A DNA stretch of 64,000 nt from Eubacteriaceae bacterium. GTDB taxonomy: Bacteria > Bacillota > Clostridia > Peptostreptococcales > Anaerovoracaceae. Shown here piece by piece: positions 60,711 through 64,000 of the stretch; within the stretch, counting starts at the first letter, position 1; the number at the start of each line of letters is the position of its first letter. The notes beneath the pieces were generated by a model that had not been told where the DNA came from, did not search any database, and was given only the letters and a program-made list of their open reading frames with translations. The position numbers and the translations under genes are program-made. The DNA lies in contig CABIXY010000005.1 of the NCBI GenBank assembly GCA_902362805.1, positions 1 through 64,000 of the forward strand. The letters run 5' to 3'.

Positions 60711-62360
60711 TCGAGATTTGTTTTTTTGTTTCTTCTTCAGTTCATACATTCTATCATCGGCTCGTTTTACACAGACTTCCATTTTTTCGTCTGGACGCAG
60801 GCAATCATAGCCAACGGCAAAGATGGCAGGAGGTGCTTTCGTTTGATTGTCGGTTTTGACCCGTTCCCCCATGGCATGAAGCAACTGCACTAGCTTTGGA
60901 ATATCCAGATCATATACGAAAACGACAAACTCATCGCCGCCGATGCGAAATACTTTCCCATGGGTGCTGAAAGTATCGCTGAGATATGTAGAAACCCTGC
61001 AAATCACCTGATCACCAATCAAATGACCGTTGTCATCGTTAATCTGCTTCAGATTGTTGATATCCACGCAGACGCAGATCACATTTGAATACTTTTCTCT
61101 GCAGCCATCGATTCTCATCTGTTCTTCCTGAAAAGCAGCCCGGTTATATAATCCCGTCAGACCGTCCTGATATGCCATGGTCTTATAATAACGATTTTTC
61201 AGATTCTCTTTATAACTGTTCAGAACCGTTTTAATCATGGAGCCTGCACCCATCGCCAGGAAAAGCAGAATTCCCATCTGTGTATATAAGGTATTGCTGG
61301 CAGCCTCAATCACATGAGTATAATGGGTCACCAGATCCATTCCCATGCCTGCTGCAATAGGGACGATACTGAGCAGCGTGCGCCTCTTTCGCTTTGCCGT
61401 GTCTTCAGGGGATTTCATAAACGTATAGAATATGACTATAATGCCCCCTAAGTCGCAGATATGGGTGGCAGGCAGCATCTCGCGGAGATCGAGAATTCCG
61501 CCGAAATGAAGAATCATCTGTATGACGAGATTGAGCACATCGGCTCCCACAATCACGCTGTAAAACTTCTTATATGTTTTGCTCACGGATTCTCGGAAGA
61601 ACATCAGCAGCGGCAGAGGAAATGCTGCGAATACAATGAAGTTGGCAAGATACATCAGATAAGGGTTCGCTATCATGTACAGGTTAAACCGGTTCTCTGA
61701 AGCGCTGTAAATGCCAAAGAGAATCGCAAAGAGACCGATGTACCAGAGTCTGCGGCTTTCTTTGTCCTTTATAATTGCTAAGCTGGACATAATCATCAAA
61801 GCGCCGATAAAAAAGTACAGAATCATGATGATATTCTGCGGAAGCCAGTCGAAGAACTGCAAACGCATGAAGCTGGCATAGTCTGCGAAAATGATGTCCT
61901 CCATCCAATACTCCACATTGACTTTCAGGGTTGGATAAAACTCTACGACAAGTTCTTTGCCACTGCAATCTCTCGGCAGCGGAATCATGGAGTATGCGTT
62001 GCCAGGAGATTTAGATACTGACGGCGTATCTTCTGCAGTATAATTGTAGATTTCTCTGCCATCCACGTAAACCTTGAAATAGGCGTGATGATTGTCAATG
62101 AATGCATAGGGAGCCGCATTGGAATCTGGAGAATAGGAAAGTGTCGTCGATAGGCGATGCACCTTTCCGCCATAAGTGTAGCTAAAAGGGAGGGTGACTT
62201 TCTCCTTCTGCCCCTCGTCAATCTGCAGATACCAGTCTTTTTCGTAGTGTAGCTGCTCTGACTGCCCTGGCAGTGCGTACCCCTGACTGAGCAAAATGCC
62301 AATTGCCAGCGCAATCATCAAAATGACCAGTGCAACAATGCGCAATATAACTTTTTTCAT
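60708..62360 (-). CDS. Membrane diguanylate cyclase (7TM-DISM-like)
   Basis: 550 aa from the ATG at 62360 (MKKVILRIVALVILM), since the longer frame adds residues without a site. A first span, an outside beta-rich domain (about 30-180) and then seven spans (about 190-390) precede a GGDEF domain with intact RIGGDEFVVFVYD and YQDGLTGLYNRAAF. No inhibitory RxxD is seen five residues before. It makes c-di-GMP in response to an outside signal. Monocistronic. Confidence 0.92.
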   Translation of the reverse strand: MKKVILRIVALVILMIALAIGILLSQGYALPGQSEQLHYEKDWYLQIDEGQKEKVTLPFSYTYGGKVHRLSTTLSYSPDSNAAPYAFIDNHHAYFKVYVDGREIYNYTAEDTPSVSKSPGNAYSMIPLPRDCSGKELVVEFYPTLKVNVEYWMEDIIFADYASFMRLQFFDWLPQNIIMILYFFIGALMIMSSLAIIKDKESRRLWYIGLFAILFGIYSASENRFNLYMIANPYLMYLANFIVFAAFPLPLLMFFRESVSKTYKKFYSVIVGADVLNLVIQMILHFGGILDLREMLPATHICDLGGIIVIFYTFMKSPEDTAKRKRRTLLSIVPIAAGMGMDLVTHYTHVIEAASNTLYTQMGILLFLAMGAGSMIKTVLNSYKENLKNRYYKTMAYQDGLTGLYNRAAFQEEQMRIDGCREKYSNVICVCVDINNLKQINDDNGHLIGDQVICRVSTYLSDTFSTHGKVFRIGGDEFVVFVYDLDIPKLVQLLHAMGERVKTDNQTKAPPAIFAVGYDCLRPDEKMEVCVKRADDRMYELKKKQKNKSR

Positions 62361-62493
62361 ATATGTTCTCTCGATTTCTTCATTACTTTGAATATTTATA
62401 CAAACATTATATAATACTGTCATCGAAATGTAACTATTTTTGTCAGAATTTTAGAAACTTTTTGTTCTATTGTCGCGGAGCAAGTCTGTCGTC

Positions 62494-62536
62494 AAAAAAG
62501 GAGTGCATGACGGCGCATCGCGCCGTTATGCACTCC
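62494..62536 (-). terminator. gltX terminator, long stem
   Basis: GGAGTGCATgACGGCG / CGCCGTtATGCACTCC (one mismatch) around a 5-nt loop, with six T on the minus strand. Confidence 0.85.
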
Positions 62537-62590
62537 TACCGCCCGCAAGGGGCGACGCTTTGCAAAGTTCGCACTTTGAAATATACTTCT
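62536..62590. repeat. Interspersed repeat copy 3
   Basis: CCGCCCGCAAGGGGCGACGCTTTGCAAAG...CTTTGAAATAT is a divergent copy of the repeats at 48815 and 49325, between gltX and its terminator. Confidence 0.55.
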
Positions 62591-62605
62591 TTCACAGGCT
62601 GCCGA

Positions 62606-64000
62606 CTATTGATAGCTTGCAATTCTAGCCCTCGTTTTCTCTTCGCCGAGAATCTGCTGGATTTCCCAGACATCGGGGGACTGTGCACGTCCCATCAAGG
62701 CAATTCTGATCACGGTGCTGACATGACCCACGTGGCCTTTGTACTCCTCCGGATGCTTTTTGAAGTCCTTCGGTTTTGCAGCATAGCCCAATTCTGTGGC
62801 GATTGCCCGAATCTTATCAAACCATTGGCTCTGGTCGTCGCTGTGGTCATAACCCGCTAAATAGGCATTCAAAATTGCAGACACATCCTCATCTGGAACC
62901 TCTGCAGGCATCTCATCCTCCACCTTGAACAGATCGTCAAAGAAGTAGCTGATGAATTCGATGATCTGCTGGGCATAGATGAAATCTTTTCTCGGCTTCT
63001 TGTCGTTTCTTCCCAGGTCGAGGATTTTTTCCAAATAGGCTCGATCGTCAAAAATGTGCATGATCTCAGGCTTGAATTCTTCAGCCCAGTTTTTCAAAAA
63101 CTCATACAAATCAGCTGCCGGAATACGCAGCAGTACGTCTTTACTGATATCGTTGAGTTTGTTGAGATCGAACAGCGCGCCGGAATTGCTCATCTTCTCT
63201 GTCGTAAATGCAAAGTCGTCAATCGGTGCGTCTGGATTTTCCATTCTCCACTCTTCAAAGTTAGAATTGAGAATGGTCAGTAGATATTCTCTCACAGCAG
63301 CAGGATGATAACCCTGATTCCTATAGTAATCCAGTGAAAGTTCAGGGTCTTTCCGCTTGGATAGCTTTCTCTTATTGCCTTCTTCGTCCAGCTTCATCAG
63401 CTGCGCTGTATGACAGTAGATTGGCGGCTGCCAGCCTAATTTCTCGAACAGTTCCACATGAATCGGCAGAGATGGCAGCCACTCCGCCCCTCTGATCACA
63501 TGGGTTGTCCTCATCAGGTGATCGTCAACTACATGGGCGAAGTGATAGGTCGGAATGCCAGTCGCCTTGAGAATGACTACATCCTGGAAATTCTCCGGCA
63601 TGTCCAAAATGCCTCTGATGGCATCCTCTACCTTGATTCTTCTTGCAGTTTCCTCACTCTGATCAGGATTTCCATCCGATTTCAGTCTCAGGACATAAGC
63701 TTTGCCTGCTTTCAGGTTTTCTTCTATTTCTTCGTAGGATAAGTCCCTACTTTTTGCATAGTCTCCGTAAATGCCCGGATTGACTTTCGCCGCTTCCTGT
63801 CCTGCCCTGATTTCTGCAATCTCTTCTTCGGTCAGGAAACAAGGATAGGCTTTGCCCTCCGCTACCAGCTTTTTCGCAAAGCACTGATAGATTTCACCTC
63901 TTTTGCTCTGGGTATAGTCGCCGTAAGAACCCACATCGCCTTCCAGGCCTGCGCCCTCGTCAAAATTGATGCCAAAAAATCGTAAAGAATTGATGATAAT
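62606..64000 (-). CDS. gltX: Glutamate-tRNA ligase, N-terminus beyond the window
   Basis: At least 464 residues are read; the frame is open to base 64000, so the start and the HIGH motif are outside. It charges tRNA with glutamate. Present are PTYHFAHVVDDHLMRTTHVIRGAEWLPS and the KMSKS-type loop KRKLSKRKDPE, then the helical anticodon-binding part ending RIASYQ. It is followed by a repeat and a strong terminator. Confidence 0.94.
   Translation of the reverse strand: MIINSLRFFGINFDEGAGLEGDVGSYGDYTQSKRGEIYQCFAKKLVAEGKAYPCFLTEEEIAEIRAGQEAAKVNPGIYGDYAKSRDLSYEEIEENLKAGKAYVLRLKSDGNPDQSEETARRIKVEDAIRGILDMPENFQDVVILKATGIPTYHFAHVVDDHLMRTTHVIRGAEWLPSLPIHVELFEKLGWQPPIYCHTAQLMKLDEEGNKRKLSKRKDPELSLDYYRNQGYHPAAVREYLLTILNSNFEEWRMENPDAPIDDFAFTTEKMSNSGALFDLNKLNDISKDVLLRIPAADLYEFLKNWAEEFKPEIMHIFDDRAYLEKILDLGRNDKKPRKDFIYAQQIIEFISYFFDDLFKVEDEMPAEVPDEDVSAILNAYLAGYDHSDDQSQWFDKIRAIATELGYAAKPKDFKKHPEEYKGHVGHVSTVIRIALMGRAQSPDVWEIQQILGEEKTRARIASYQ

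Noticed and set aside
1..64000. tRNA or rRNA genes
   Set aside because: No cloverleaf with TTCGANNC plus acceptor pairing and no rRNA-like stretch was noticed on either strand.

Overview
The window is a stretch of chromosome from a low-to-mid GC anaerobic Firmicute. Class Clostridia is clear: FabK-type enoyl reductases, a FabT-like regulator at the end of a complete fatty-acid operon, SigW-type sigma/anti-sigma, a MocR regulator, FN3-like Lys/Tyr-rich surface modules and a c-di-GMP-I riboswitch. A gut Peptostreptococcales/Anaerovoracaceae-type organism is my guess, not something the sequence proves.

Layout. 1-477: non-coding, with 2.3 copies of a 94-bp hairpin repeat. 478-2696: dinB (Pol IV), a TetR regulator and a small membrane protein. 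2782-7131: an AT-rich four-gene minus-strand operon with its own promoter. It has an AbiEi-like antitoxin, an AbiEii-like nucleotidyltransferase toxin, a tandem deoxyribosyltransferase-like protein ending in a perfect beta-clamp-binding motif, and a large protein with an unrecognised N-terminal domain fused to an immune-type nucleosidase. I consider this the best candidate for an undescribed conflict/defence system here.

7319-21748: an XRE regulator gene split by a 13.8-kb integrative mobilizable element. Its ends can be placed by a 20-bp inverted repeat and by in-frame repair of the split gene (core GG, at 7842-7843 and 21636-21637). The element carries a TnpX-type large serine recombinase, a TnpW-like protein, a VapE helicase, a CHC2 primase, an iteron-like GTCAACC cluster, a MOBQ-type relaxase, an RSF1010-like oriT, an excisionase-like HTH protein and a DUF6076-type protein. 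Its cargo is a two-component system plus ABC exporter with shared operators.

21797-29858: flavodoxin, pfkA, dnaE, a MocR regulator, a DinB-family protein and a LysE exporter. 30116-41935: a vWA protein with a Cys-rich tail, an ECF sigma/anti-sigma pair, a GGDEF-EAL protein, a YbaK-type deacylase, a secreted endonuclease lipoprotein, a DUF4003 protein, an AraC regulator and a GyrI-like protein. 42091-49194: an Lgt-like membrane protein plus two related large secreted proteins. They lie behind a promoter with nine consecutive G in its spacer, a c-di-GMP-I riboswitch and a terminator, which looks like c-di-GMP control combined with possible phase variation. Two c-di-GMP enzymes (34555 and 60708) are nearby.

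49451-60483: a complete type II fatty acid synthesis operon on the minus strand (acpP-accB-accC-accD-accA-fabH-fabK-fabK-like-fabD-fabG-fabF-fabZ-fabT). It has a strong promoter, twin AT-rich operator-like repeats and two hairpin-rich spacers. 60708-64000: a membrane diguanylate cyclase and the 3' part of gltX, cut by the window end.
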